Numbered from the stretch's first letter, positions 22,358 to 30,891 are shown. The stretch: DNA of 30,923 bases from Alphaproteobacteria bacterium (GCA_024402735.1 JAKSTE010000002.1:1-30923); one strand, 5' to 3'. The notes: generated by a model from the sequence alone, not told the origin. Program-made: numbers and translations.

Positions 22358-22819
22358 ATGTATACGTTTGAGGCTGGAAAAGGTATTAACTGTAATAAGT
22401 TAAATGATAATTTTGACGAAGTAAAAGATGACGCAAATGCTAACGAACAAGCTTTGCAAACTATAGACAGTACAGCTTTACGTAAAGACGGTTCTAATCT
22501 GACAGCACAGATTATATCTGCTTTTAACCAAGTAACCCCTGTTGTTTTAACAAATCAATCTGGTACAATATCGTTATCAGATAATACAACGTATTTTATA
22601 TCTTTATCTGGTAATGCGACAATATCTTTGCCAAGCGTACCATCAGACCAACGTTCTCATACAATAATTGTCGTTGTGCATAGTAATAATAAATCATTTA
22701 ATCCTGGTACTACAAAACATTTAGCTACACCAGCCATATATGATAATACCAAACCTTTTCAATATATGTATATATACAACAAAATAGATAATTCTTGGTA
22801 TTATTGTGTAGGTCAATAA
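22358..22819 (+). CDS. Tail appendage protein 2, paralogue of protein 1
   Basis: The protein has 153 residues, starting behind CAGGAG two bases after the previous stop. It shares the N-terminal docking-like segment and the general layout with the previous gene: short helix ANEQALQTID, then a beta-rich region (ISLSDNTTYFISLSGNATIS). The ending QYMYIYNKIDNSWYYCVGQ parallels the FLYETNNNLYVKLLS ending of its neighbour. It may be a second copy with a different role, or part of a mixed fibre. Confidence 0.6.
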   Translation: MYTFEAGKGINCNKLNDNFDEVKDDANANEQALQTIDSTALRKDGSNLTAQIISAFNQVTPVVLTNQSGTISLSDNTTYFISLSGNATISLPSVPSDQRSHTIIVVVHSNNKSFNPGTTKHLATPAIYDNTKPFQYMYIYNKIDNSWYYCVGQ

Positions 22820-22832
22820 AAGGAGCATTATT

Positions 22833-23705
22833 ATGCGTTTATTTAATGGTTTCTTTAGAGCAAATGTTGCAAAAACATTATTTTACACAACTCCTGGTAA
22901 TTATTCTCTGACTTTAGGTCCTGGTAAATACGAATTTATTCTTCGTGCTGGCGGTGGTGCAGGTGGAGAACATAGAACAACAAAAGGAACACATCAAAGT
23001 GGTGGCGGAGCTGGCGGAAAAGGAGGTATTACTCGCTCAGAAATAACACTAACCGAATTAAAAGTTATTGATTTAACAGTTGGCGCTGGTGGTTTAACTA
23101 AAAGTAATGGTGGTAATGGTGGTAGTGCTAGAGTTTCACCTTCTGGTGCAGATAGTACATCTGGTGCAGGTGGTGGTGGTGGACATGCTTCATTTTTTAA
23201 AATAAATGGATCTGCTTATGCTGGTGCTAATGGTGGCGGTGGCGGTGGCGGAGCTGGTGTAGGTTATCTTTCTACGGCTGGTACTGGTGGTGGTGGTGGT
23301 GGTTATTATTATTATAATAATGGCACAGAAACAAACTATGCAGGAAAAACAGGTGCTGATTATAAACAAGATGGTGTAGCTGGAAACCAACAGTTTAGTA
23401 ATATATATAGTGGCTGGGGTATTGGTACTGAGTTAGGACACCAAGCTTATGGTGGTGGATCCAGCGGAGGAGGTGGTGGTTATTCATCAAGTATGGGACG
23501 TTTCGTCTATCAAATGGGCGGTGGCGGAGCTGGCGGAGATACAGATGCAGGTGGTGGTGACCCTAATGCTTATAATATAAAAAGTATACCTACAGATACT
23601 ACTTCTGAAAACGCTACTTATGGTGTGACTGGTGCCTATGGTAGAGGTGGAGAACCAGAACAAAACGGTCAAGGTGGTTTTGTTTTAATCAGACAGATAG
23701 GTTAA
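22833..23705 (+). CDS. Glycine-rich receptor-binding adhesin candidate
   Basis: The protein has 290 residues, starting behind AAAAGGAG. Residues 1-30 form an attachment part (FNGFFRANVAKTLFYTT). From about residue 38 many blocks of 4-8 glycines (GGGGGG, GGGAGG, GGGG) alternate with short variable aromatic and polar loops (YYYYNNGTETNYAG, HQAYGGGSS, MGRFVYQ). It ends GQGGFVLIRQIG. Stacked glycine helices with variable loops between are known from the gp38-type adhesins of T-even relatives, where the loops bind outer-membrane receptors. Similarity here is in architecture; homology is not established. It likely recognises the host together with the fibre. Confidence 0.65.
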   Translation: MRLFNGFFRANVAKTLFYTTPGNYSLTLGPGKYEFILRAGGGAGGEHRTTKGTHQSGGGAGGKGGITRSEITLTELKVIDLTVGAGGLTKSNGGNGGSARVSPSGADSTSGAGGGGGHASFFKINGSAYAGANGGGGGGGAGVGYLSTAGTGGGGGGYYYYNNGTETNYAGKTGADYKQDGVAGNQQFSNIYSGWGIGTELGHQAYGGGSSGGGGGYSSSMGRFVYQMGGGGAGGDTDAGGGDPNAYNIKSIPTDTTSENATYGVTGAYGRGGEPEQNGQGGFVLIRQIG

Positions 23706-23706
23706 A

Positions 23707-24075
23707 ATGATAATAAAGGAAATAAAAATAGTAACACCACAGCATATATCTCTCTGGGAACAAAATCTCGGAGAGTTGTGGTCTACTTATAACAAGGCGA
23801 CAAAATTCGCACAATATAACGATGACGGCGATATTAACGCTGAATTTGCTGTATACTACGATGAGTCTGACGGAGTTAAAGGAAATTTTGTTAGTGGTTG
23901 GTCTGCTAGGCATAATCTTGATAGCGTGATACACGTAATTAAGTACTTAGCAAATCTACTAGGAGAAATATATATTAAGACGGAAAAACGCCAAGTAAAA
24001 ATAATTGGCTATAAATTAGGAAAATTAGTCAAAAACACTGGTAGATTTTCGTATTTTATAATAAGAGGTGAATAA
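23707..24075 (+). CDS. Hypothetical protein, T7 gp13-like position
   Basis: The protein has 122 residues. The ending, IIGYKLGKLVKNTGRFSYFI followed by IRGE, recalls the last strand region of small GNAT-like phage proteins such as T7 gp13, which precedes the internal virion proteins as this gene does. The acetyl-CoA loop is not visible. The start lies two bases after the adhesin stop, with a weak GATAGG site. The role is uncertain, perhaps ejection or head assembly. Confidence 0.55.
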   Translation: MIIKEIKIVTPQHISLWEQNLGELWSTYNKATKFAQYNDDGDINAEFAVYYDESDGVKGNFVSGWSARHNLDSVIHVIKYLANLLGEIYIKTEKRQVKIIGYKLGKLVKNTGRFSYFIIRGE

Positions 24076-24076
24076 T

Positions 24077-24736
24077 ATGGGACAACCATCAAGCGTAGAA
24101 CACGTAAAAGCTGCAAAAATAGGCGAAAATTATAATTGGGGAGATTTTGGTTCTGCTAATCAAGGCGGTATTAGTTTGTCGCCAACTATTAGTAGTAATT
24201 TGGCTACTGCTCAATCTGGCATTGGTCAATATCTTGGTGAATTGATAAATCCATCTTATGAGAGTGAATCTTTTAAGGCACGTCAAGCTTTAATAGATCA
24301 AGCTAATCAACAATATGCAAATCAATTAGGTGCAAGTGCTATTGAACGTGGTGCTCGTGGTTCTGCTACACAAAATATTTTAGCTAGCGTTGCTGCTAAT
24401 CGTGGAACACAAATGCAACAAGCTATGGCACAAGAAGACCAAAGAGTTGCTAATATATTATCACAATTGGCTGGTTTAGAGAGTGGTTACTTCAATATGG
24501 GTAATACAATGGCTCAAAATATCTTACAGCGTACATTGGCTAATCAGGCTGCAGAAAATCAAGCTATTGCTACCAACGCTCAAATAGACGCAGCAAACGC
24601 ACAAGCACAAAACCAGTGGAGAAATAATATATTAAGTGGTGTTGCTAGTCTTGGTGGTGCTGGTTTAGGTGGTCTTGCTAATTTAGCTACCAAAGATTCG
24701 GCTAGTTTATTTGGTTATAAATTGTGGGGAGATTAA
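24077..24736 (+). CDS. Internal virion/ejection protein 1
   Basis: I chose the ATG at 24077, seven bases behind AGAGG, over a GTG nine bases upstream. The product has 219 residues. It is Ala/Gln/Asn-rich with long helices (YANQLGASAIERGARGSATQ, then MQQAMAQEDQRVANILSQLA). Near the C-terminus is a small Gly/Ala-rich segment that could insert in a membrane (GVASLGGAGLGGLANLA). Together with the next two genes it matches the three ejection proteins of T7 (gp14-15-16) or P22 (gp7-20-16) in order and composition. Confidence 0.65.
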   Translation: MGQPSSVEHVKAAKIGENYNWGDFGSANQGGISLSPTISSNLATAQSGIGQYLGELINPSYESESFKARQALIDQANQQYANQLGASAIERGARGSATQNILASVAANRGTQMQQAMAQEDQRVANILSQLAGLESGYFNMGNTMAQNILQRTLANQAAENQAIATNAQIDAANAQAQNQWRNNILSGVASLGGAGLGGLANLATKDSASLFGYKLWGD

Positions 24737-24737
24737 A

Positions 24738-26003
24738 ATGGATAAAGTAGATTTTTCAGATGCTTTAGCTCAACAAAATCAACAGAAAGCTTTATTAAAT
24801 GATGCTTTGAAACAACGTCAAGGTTTTATGTATAATTTGGCTAGTGCATTAGCACAAACTCCTGTACAACAAGGTCATGGTTCTTGGTTAAGTGCTTTTA
24901 CAAACGCTTTTGGTCGTGGCTATCAAGGTGCTGTAGAATCTGCTATACAACAACAGAAATCTCAAGATTTGTCCAGTGCTTTACAAAGCGGCAATTTATC
25001 AGATGCTGCAAAAGTTGCTGCTGCTTACGGTGATACAGGGCTAGCACAACAGTTGTTAGGAGCACAGGCTACAAACGAATATCGCCAAGCTCAATTAGAA
25101 GAATCTCGTTTGAATAGAGAATTTAATCGTGCTATAAAAGAACAAGAATTAGCACAAAAAGCTGCTGAAGAAGAAGCACAAAGACAGTATTTGTTAGATA
25201 AACTTGGTGTAGAACGTGAAGGTATGGCTGCTACTCAAGCACAAAAACAAGCTGATTTAGAATTTAGACGTCAAGAATTAGAAGGAACACAAGCTTATAG
25301 ACAAGGTCAATTAGATTTACAACGAGCACAAATGGAACAAAAGGCTGCACAAGACGAAGCTCAACGTGCTTACTTAATGGATAAACTTGGTGCAGAACAA
25401 CAAATTGCACAGGGTGAACAAGCATTAAAACAGGCACAACTAGAACAAACAGGTGCTTATAATACTGCAAAATTAGCACAAGAACAGGCTAAATTAGACC
25501 AAGAAATAGCACAACAGAAAGCAACTGCAGATTATTATGCTGGTAAAAATGTTGATTATAGCAAATTGCCTGTAAGTGCTTTGAAAGAAATTGTTGAAAA
25601 ACAAGAAAAAATGCAAAAAGAATCTGAACAAAAGTCTGCTGCAAAAGGTGCTTTGAAAGATCTAAATGAATTAGCAGAATCTGGTAAAATTACAGCATTA
25701 AATAAAGCAACAGATAATTGGGTACTATCTAAAGAATCTTCTAAAAATATAGGTAAACGTGAGGCTGCTTTGGCTGCATTATTACCTTTAACAAATAGTA
25801 TTGCTCGTGCTAGTGGTGGTTCTGGAATCAATACTTTAGGCGAAATGATGGCTTATTTAGGAATACCAGAAAATGCAACTTCTGCACAAATTGCTGGTGC
25901 TTTACCTGGTATATCTAGAAAGTTAGGTATAGAAATTCCTGGCGTTAAGTCTGAAACACCAAAAACAACAAGTGCTTATGATTATTCAAAATATGGATTC
26001 TAA
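24738..26003 (+). CDS. Internal virion/ejection protein 2 with duplicated helical unit
   Basis: I chose the ATG at 24738, behind GGGGAGA, over an upstream start inside the previous gene. The product has 421 residues, very rich in Gln and Ala. A unit with AQRQYLLDKLGVEREG is repeated as AQRAYLMDKLGAEQQI about 58 residues later, inside a long helix (about 115-290). A helical C-terminal domain (TALNKATDNWVLSKESSKN...) follows. Long Gln/Ala helices are typical of ejection proteins that build the trans-envelope channel. Confidence 0.65.
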   Translation: MDKVDFSDALAQQNQQKALLNDALKQRQGFMYNLASALAQTPVQQGHGSWLSAFTNAFGRGYQGAVESAIQQQKSQDLSSALQSGNLSDAAKVAAAYGDTGLAQQLLGAQATNEYRQAQLEESRLNREFNRAIKEQELAQKAAEEEAQRQYLLDKLGVEREGMAATQAQKQADLEFRRQELEGTQAYRQGQLDLQRAQMEQKAAQDEAQRAYLMDKLGAEQQIAQGEQALKQAQLEQTGAYNTAKLAQEQAKLDQEIAQQKATADYYAGKNVDYSKLPVSALKEIVEKQEKMQKESEQKSAAKGALKDLNELAESGKITALNKATDNWVLSKESSKNIGKREAALAALLPLTNSIARASGGSGINTLGEMMAYLGIPENATSAQIAGALPGISRKLGIEIPGVKSETPKTTSAYDYSKYGF

Positions 26004-26005
26004 AA

Positions 26006-27691
26006 ATGAATGATGCAGAGAGATTATTAAAGATTCAAGGTGCTGTGAAAGAAATGGTCGCCAATGGCGAATCAACTGATTATATTGATAACTTTTTAGC
26101 ACAACAAGGCGAATCTGCAGAATCATTAAAAGCTATAAACCAATATGGTGCTGAAAGCATTGCTCGTTCACGTAAGGCTGTACAAGAGCAAAAAGCTAGT
26201 CAACCTGCAAATACAGTATGGTCACATTTGTTAGATAAAGAAAGTTTAGCTGCTGGCTTGCAAGGTTTAGGTTTAGGTACTGAAAAAGTGTTAAGTGGTG
26301 CTACTCTAGGTGGGTATGATTGGTTAAATAAAAAACTTGGCGGTACTTATGAACAACGTGTAGCTGAAAATCAACAGTTGGCTGAAGAAGCAGGTTTAGG
26401 TGGATTAAATAAAATTGGTACAACAGTATCAGAATTATCTGGTGCTTTAATGAGTCCTATAGCTAGAGCTTTACCAAGTGGTGCTACTACTGTTGCTGGA
26501 AAAATTGGACAAGGTGCTTTAGGTGGAACAGTATTGGGTGGTTTAAGTTCCGCATTTGAATCTGATTTTGATCCAACAGCAACAATGAAAGGTGCTGGTT
26601 TAGGTGCTGCTTTAGGTGGTGCTATTCCAGCTGCAATAGAATCTGTTAAAGGTTTAGGTAAAGTTGTATTGGGCACAACAACAGGCACTGGTGCAAGAGC
26701 TATTGAAAGAGCTGGTGAAGCTGGTCAACGTGGTAGTAAAGAATTTTTACAGAATATGCGTGGTCAAGTAGATGAAATGCAAGTTGTTGAAGATGCTAAT
26801 CGTTATGTGAATAATCTTAAACAACAAGCTTCTCAAGAATATTTAGCTGGTAAGACAGGTATGATCAATAAAAAGGTAGATATTAAACCTATTTTAGATT
26901 CTGTTGACGATATAGAGCGTGGTTTTAATTATAAAGGTCTGAATACAGCCAATGCTGAAGAACAACGTGTTATAGCACAAACAAAACAATATTTAGATGA
27001 TTTAATTAAAAATCCAAACGCACAAGATATAGGTGGTGTAGATTCTATTAAACAAGCTATAGGCAGAATCAATACAACAGATCCAAGTGGTTTGCGTGTT
27101 CGTTTTAAAATATATAATTCTGTTAAAGAAGCTATAAATAAAGTAGATCCACAATATGCAAAAGTTATGGGTAAATATGAAACTGCTGCAAAGAGTTTAG
27201 ACAATATATCAAAAGAATTGTCTGCTGGAAAACGTGGTGCAAATCCTTATACTGTATTAGGAAAATTACAAAGTGCTTTACGTAATGATGTAGGTACACG
27301 TTATGGTGCAAGAGTAAAAGCAGTAAAAGCTCTAGGTGACACAGCAAGCGAAAAGATATTAGACGCCGTTGCTGGACAATCATTTAGTACGTTAGCTCCT
27401 CGTGGTTTATCTGGTAGATTAACTGGATTGTTAACTGGAGGCGGTGCTGTGTTAGGTGGTAATTTAGGTGGCTTAGCAACATTGCCATTATTTAGTCCAC
27501 GTTTGGTTGGTGAGGCTGTATATGGTTTAGGTCGCTTATCAAGTTATGCTCCTAGTTTACAACAAGCATTAGCTGGTGGTTCTGTGTTTTATAGAAATAA
27601 TCAAAAACAACCTAATTTAAGTGTACAATTTGGCGAAGAACCTTTAACTGACGATCCAAATGCTTGGTATAATCAACCTGTAAGATATTAA
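26006..27691 (+). CDS. Internal virion/ejection protein 3, membrane-active
   Basis: The protein has 561 residues. It has a helical start, then a Gly/Ala-rich hydrophobic block at about 150-225 (GALGGTVLGGLSSAF, GLGAALGGAIPAAIESVKGL), a long middle of charged helices (residues 235-440), and a second hydrophobic block at about 465-500 (LTGLLTGGGAVLGGNLGGLA). Such membrane-active segments in the largest of three consecutive internal proteins fit a P22 gp16/T7 gp16-type role in DNA entry. There is no lytic transglycosylase motif. The ATG has no clear ribosome site and lies two bases after the previous stop, suggesting coupling. Confidence 0.62.
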   Translation: MNDAERLLKIQGAVKEMVANGESTDYIDNFLAQQGESAESLKAINQYGAESIARSRKAVQEQKASQPANTVWSHLLDKESLAAGLQGLGLGTEKVLSGATLGGYDWLNKKLGGTYEQRVAENQQLAEEAGLGGLNKIGTTVSELSGALMSPIARALPSGATTVAGKIGQGALGGTVLGGLSSAFESDFDPTATMKGAGLGAALGGAIPAAIESVKGLGKVVLGTTTGTGARAIERAGEAGQRGSKEFLQNMRGQVDEMQVVEDANRYVNNLKQQASQEYLAGKTGMINKKVDIKPILDSVDDIERGFNYKGLNTANAEEQRVIAQTKQYLDDLIKNPNAQDIGGVDSIKQAIGRINTTDPSGLRVRFKIYNSVKEAINKVDPQYAKVMGKYETAAKSLDNISKELSAGKRGANPYTVLGKLQSALRNDVGTRYGARVKAVKALGDTASEKILDAVAGQSFSTLAPRGLSGRLTGLLTGGGAVLGGNLGGLATLPLFSPRLVGEAVYGLGRLSSYAPSLQQALAGGSVFYRNNQKQPNLSVQFGEEPLTDDPNAWYNQPVRY

Positions 27692-27704
27692 AAAGGGGAA
27701 TAAT

Positions 27705-28061
27705 ATGAATAACGATTTAAATTTGTGGAAAAAAATCAGATTGTCTTTAGGTGGTAATCCTGTCACAGATAGCGAATTAGCTTATGTTTATAGAAATATG
27801 GCTAGACCAGAAATTCCAGCAAGTGCTTTATGGGATGCTGAAAAAGGTGCTATGTTAAGACGTAGCTCTACAAATCCTGAACAGTTTTCTTTAAGTGATT
27901 TACGCAGAATGGCTATTGCTAACAGAGGTTGGGGAGTTGATCAAACGGCTGCAGATATGCCTGAAACAACACCAACAGGAAGAATTATGAAACAATTATT
28001 AGCACCAGATGTTTTAGTTGTTCCAGACAAAAGAGATATGACAAACCTATGGGGTAAATAG
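27705..28061 (+). CDS. Hypothetical virion-region protein
   Basis: The protein has 118 residues, starting behind AAAAGGGG. It is mostly helical with polar loops (YRNMARPEIPASALWDAEKG, LSDLRRMAIANRGWGVDQTA). No family is recognised. It sits between the last ejection protein and the tail fibre, so a structural role is likely. Confidence 0.65.
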   Translation: MNNDLNLWKKIRLSLGGNPVTDSELAYVYRNMARPEIPASALWDAEKGAMLRRSSTNPEQFSLSDLRRMAIANRGWGVDQTAADMPETTPTGRIMKQLLAPDVLVVPDKRDMTNLWGK

Positions 28062-28063
28062 TT

Positions 28064-30586
28064 ATGGCTGATAACAAATTCTTGACACGTTTGAAAGGCA
28101 AACAAATTGCTAAGTCTTCTGTACAGATAGACAACGATAAACTATCTCCAGTATTTGGCGATATGCCAGTTGGTTCTGATGGTTTAGAAAATATCATACA
28201 GCAAAGCAATTCATCTACCGTTGTTGCCAAAGGTGCACAGAATTGGTATTTATCTGGCGATTCAATGGTTTTATCTGATAACGATCAGTATGTGTCAGAA
28301 TTTAAAGTTAGCGGTCAAGGTTTGTGGGTAAACTCTTCATATGAGCTTACTTCTAATATGGTAATTGCACCTCACTCTAAATGGGTGTTGCGTTTCTGCG
28401 GAGACAACTTATTAAACTCTGCGGGACATAAAGTTAGTATTTCTGTGTTAATCAAAACTGGCACAACAACATTGGCTAGTAAATCATTTATGTTGGAAGA
28501 ACAAGCTAACTTTTTCTGCAAGGTGTTAGAATTTGATTTTGACAACACTTACGAATCTATTTGCAAAATATTAAGTGGTGCAAGTTTAACAGTACAAGTT
28601 TTGTGTGGGGACGAAGGTGCAAGTGCTACAATTTACAACGGAAAGACAACACTGACATTATTACAACGCATGGTTGATGCCGACACTGTTGCATTTAATG
28701 GCACATCTTTGGTTGACATAATGGCTGGTTATATACCAGAAGATTATTTTAACCGTTATGTAGAACAGGTAGAAGACGGCGCAGAAGCACAACCTGTATT
28801 TACACGTGATGGCGACACTATAGATTTATCTGGCTGGGAAGACAAAGCAAGTGATCAAGTTGCTGAGCATAACACAAGCGATGAAGCACACGCAGATATT
28901 AGAACAGAACTTGCTGGAAAACAGGCACAATTGACAGCTGGACAGAATATCGTTATTGACGAGAATAATGTTATCTCTGCTACTGGTGAAATTTCTGTAG
29001 CTTTTGAAAGCATCACTGGCGACCCTTATGATAATGCAAATTTAACAACGGCATTGAACGCAAAAGCCGATGAGAGTGATTTACAGACACATATTGAAGA
29101 TAAAACCAATCCACACGAAGTTACAAAAGCACAAGTTGGCTTAGGTAATGTAGATAATACTGCGGATTTAGATAAGCCTATAAGTACTGCTACACAAACG
29201 GCTTTAAATGCAAAACAAGATACATTGGTTGCTGGCACTAACATACAGATTGCAGCAGACGGAAAAACAATATCTGCAACAGATACGACATATACTGCTG
29301 GAACAGGTATAGATATTACAAACAACGTTATTAGCAATACACAAACTTCTGCTGAATGGGGTAATATCACAGGAACACTATCCAACCAAACAGATTTGCA
29401 GGCTGCATTAGATTTGAAAGCAAATAGTGCGGATTTGGCAACAGTTGCGACAAGTGGAAGTTATAATGATTTAGAAGACAAGCCAACAATACCTGCAGCA
29501 CAGGTAAATAGTGATTGGAATGCGGTTAGTGGTGTTGCACAAATCTTGAATAAGCCAACATTGGCAACGGTGGCAACAAGCGGTTCATATAATGATTTAA
29601 CAAACAAGCCGACAATTCCAACAGTTCCAACAAACGTAAGTGCATTTACAAATGATGCAGACTATCAAACAGGTACACAGGTAAGTACAGCTATAAGTAC
29701 TCATAATACAAGTAATACAGCACACAGCGACATAAGAACAGCCGTAGCAAGTAAATCAACCGTAAGTGTATCCGCAACAGGAACAGCAACAGACGAAGTT
29801 CAGTATATCACGATAGACGGTGTGGAAAAGAAACTCGCAGGTGGTGGTTCAGAAGAAGATAACTTGTCCATAACAAAGAACGCAAGCGACAAGATTCAAA
29901 CGGTTGGTGTTATAGACCAGAACGATACTACGGCAGCAATTAAAACGTGGACTGGAAGTAAAGCCGAATATCTTGCTCTGGCTTCCAAAGATGCCGACAC
30001 GATGTACATTGTTAAAGACGATGGCATAGTAGTTGACAATTCATATTTAGTGCCTACAGGGTCAGTGATACCATTCGCTGGAACGACAGCACCTGATGGC
30101 TGGTTAATCTGTGATGGAAGTGCGATAAGCAGAACAGACTACGGGAAGTTATTTGCGATTATCGGGACAACGTATGGTTCTGGGGACGGTAGTACAACGT
30201 TTAATATTCCTAACTCTAACCCGACGAGAGAAGTGGTAGCGTACCAAGAACCAACTTCATCTAATAATTATACATGGTATAGGTTATATAGTGACGGTTG
30301 GATTGAACAGGGGGGGCAATTTACAACAACAGGAAGAGATAGTTTTGTGACAACACCAATCGAAATGAGAGATACAAATTATCAAGTATTAGCACTCGCA
30401 TATTATTCTTCTGGAAATTGGCGTGCAGTTTCTGAAAACCAACACTCTTCTAGGACTACAAATAGATTTTATTTACGTGCTGTTGATTCAACAAATACTG
30501 GGATTACAAGTGATTGTTTTTGGCAAGTATCAGGTATATCCAATCGTGGTACTACACAGCAGAATAGAAAGATTATCAAGTATTAG
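28064..30586 (+). CDS. Tail fibre with collar domain and switchable tip
   Basis: The protein has 840 residues. Residues 1-260 are a beta-rich N-terminal, virion-proximal region. Residues 265-600 are repeat-rich shaft: HNTSDEAHADIRT and HNTSNTAHSDIRT, GLGNVDNTADLDKP, and two copies of ATVATSGSYNDL followed by KPTIP, all common in phage fibres. Residues 663-717 form a phage tail collar domain (GSVIPFAGTTAPDGWLICDG, TTYGSGDGSTTFNIPN). The tip (718-840) has WYRLYSDGWIEQGGQ, typical of fibre tips, and ends RKIIKY. The DNA for TFNIPN lies in a 15-bp repeat that reappears inverted 659 bp downstream. The last 128 codons therefore lie in a segment that could be flipped. A seven-G run lies in the tip at about 30310. 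Confidence 0.88.
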   Translation: MADNKFLTRLKGKQIAKSSVQIDNDKLSPVFGDMPVGSDGLENIIQQSNSSTVVAKGAQNWYLSGDSMVLSDNDQYVSEFKVSGQGLWVNSSYELTSNMVIAPHSKWVLRFCGDNLLNSAGHKVSISVLIKTGTTTLASKSFMLEEQANFFCKVLEFDFDNTYESICKILSGASLTVQVLCGDEGASATIYNGKTTLTLLQRMVDADTVAFNGTSLVDIMAGYIPEDYFNRYVEQVEDGAEAQPVFTRDGDTIDLSGWEDKASDQVAEHNTSDEAHADIRTELAGKQAQLTAGQNIVIDENNVISATGEISVAFESITGDPYDNANLTTALNAKADESDLQTHIEDKTNPHEVTKAQVGLGNVDNTADLDKPISTATQTALNAKQDTLVAGTNIQIAADGKTISATDTTYTAGTGIDITNNVISNTQTSAEWGNITGTLSNQTDLQAALDLKANSADLATVATSGSYNDLEDKPTIPAAQVNSDWNAVSGVAQILNKPTLATVATSGSYNDLTNKPTIPTVPTNVSAFTNDADYQTGTQVSTAISTHNTSNTAHSDIRTAVASKSTVSVSATGTATDEVQYITIDGVEKKLAGGGSEEDNLSITKNASDKIQTVGVIDQNDTTAAIKTWTGSKAEYLALASKDADTMYIVKDDGIVVDNSYLVPTGSVIPFAGTTAPDGWLICDGSAISRTDYGKLFAIIGTTYGSGDGSTTFNIPNSNPTREVVAYQEPTSSNNYTWYRLYSDGWIEQGGQFTTTGRDSFVTTPIEMRDTNYQVLALAYYSSGNWRAVSENQHSSRTTNRFYLRAVDSTNTGITSDCFWQVSGISNRGTTQQNRKIIKY
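30196..30210 (+). repeat. Left inverted repeat of the fibre switch
   Basis: AACGTTTAATATTCC, exactly inverted at 30869-30883. It encodes the T-F-N-I-P codons of the collar domain. Outside the 15 bp, only scattered bases match. Confidence 0.9.
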
Positions 30587-30597
30587 TACTTGATTAT
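30572..30597. repeat. Inverted repeat at the shared fibre-tip stops
   Basis: ATTATCAAGTA and TACTTGATTAT form an 11-bp inverted repeat with one mismatch, centred on the overlapping stop codons TAG (plus) and TAA (minus). It encodes the IIKY ends of both tips and may also act as a weak two-way stop signal. Confidence 0.7.
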
Positions 30598-30891
30598 AGC
30601 AACCGTTGGTGCAGTAGCGTTTGTTAAGTCTGCAATTAAACCTGATTTTGTTGGGTCAGTAGTAACTCCAGCACCAACATCAGCACGAGGTCCAGTTGTT
30701 GAAGTAACAGCAGTACCAACATCAGCACCATAAAGACTTGACCTACCAATAAAACCGTTCCAGCCATCATCAGAAAGCAATCCTACATTATTAACACCAT
30801 CTGTAATGCCCAATGTCATACCATTACCAACAACAGGAACGCTTGTCCCTAGAGGCACCTTTCCATTGGGAATATTAAACGTTCTAATAAT
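30583..30891 (-). CDS. Silent alternative tail-fibre tip, no start codon
   Basis: The minus-strand frame is open for 102 residues after a TAA at 30894-30892. It has no ribosome site near its beginning and no promoter in the 29 bases to the window edge. It reads IIRTFNIPNGKVPLGTS, then VPVVGNGMTLGITDG, and ends ATAPTVAIIKY. The FNIPN-GKVPLG continuation is what normally follows the collar domain in tail-collar proteins (F-N-x-P-x-x-x-G-R/K-V-P-x-G). It looks like a fibre tip lacking its N-terminus. Joined at the repeat it would be in frame with residue 712 of the fibre and give an 810-residue protein. A GTG at 30858 exists, but a free 91-residue tip is unlikely. Confidence 0.8.
   Translation of the reverse strand: MIRTFNIPNGKVPLGTSVPVVGNGMTLGITDGVNNVGLLSDDGWNGFIGRSSLYGADVGTAVTSTTGPRADVGAGVTTDPTKSGLIADLTNATAPTVAIIKY
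30869..30883 (-). repeat. Right inverted repeat of the fibre switch
   Basis: GGAATATTAAACGTT on the plus strand, the exact inverse of 30196-30210. It encodes T-F-N-I-P of the silent tip in the same codon phase as the left copy. Confidence 0.9.

Noticed and set aside
23190..23672. Minus-strand Ser/Thr/Ile-rich frames opposite the glycine-rich adhesin
   Set aside because: They are the reverse complement of GGT/GGC codon runs, which read as Thr/Thr/Ala/Ser-type repeats. They are a by-product.
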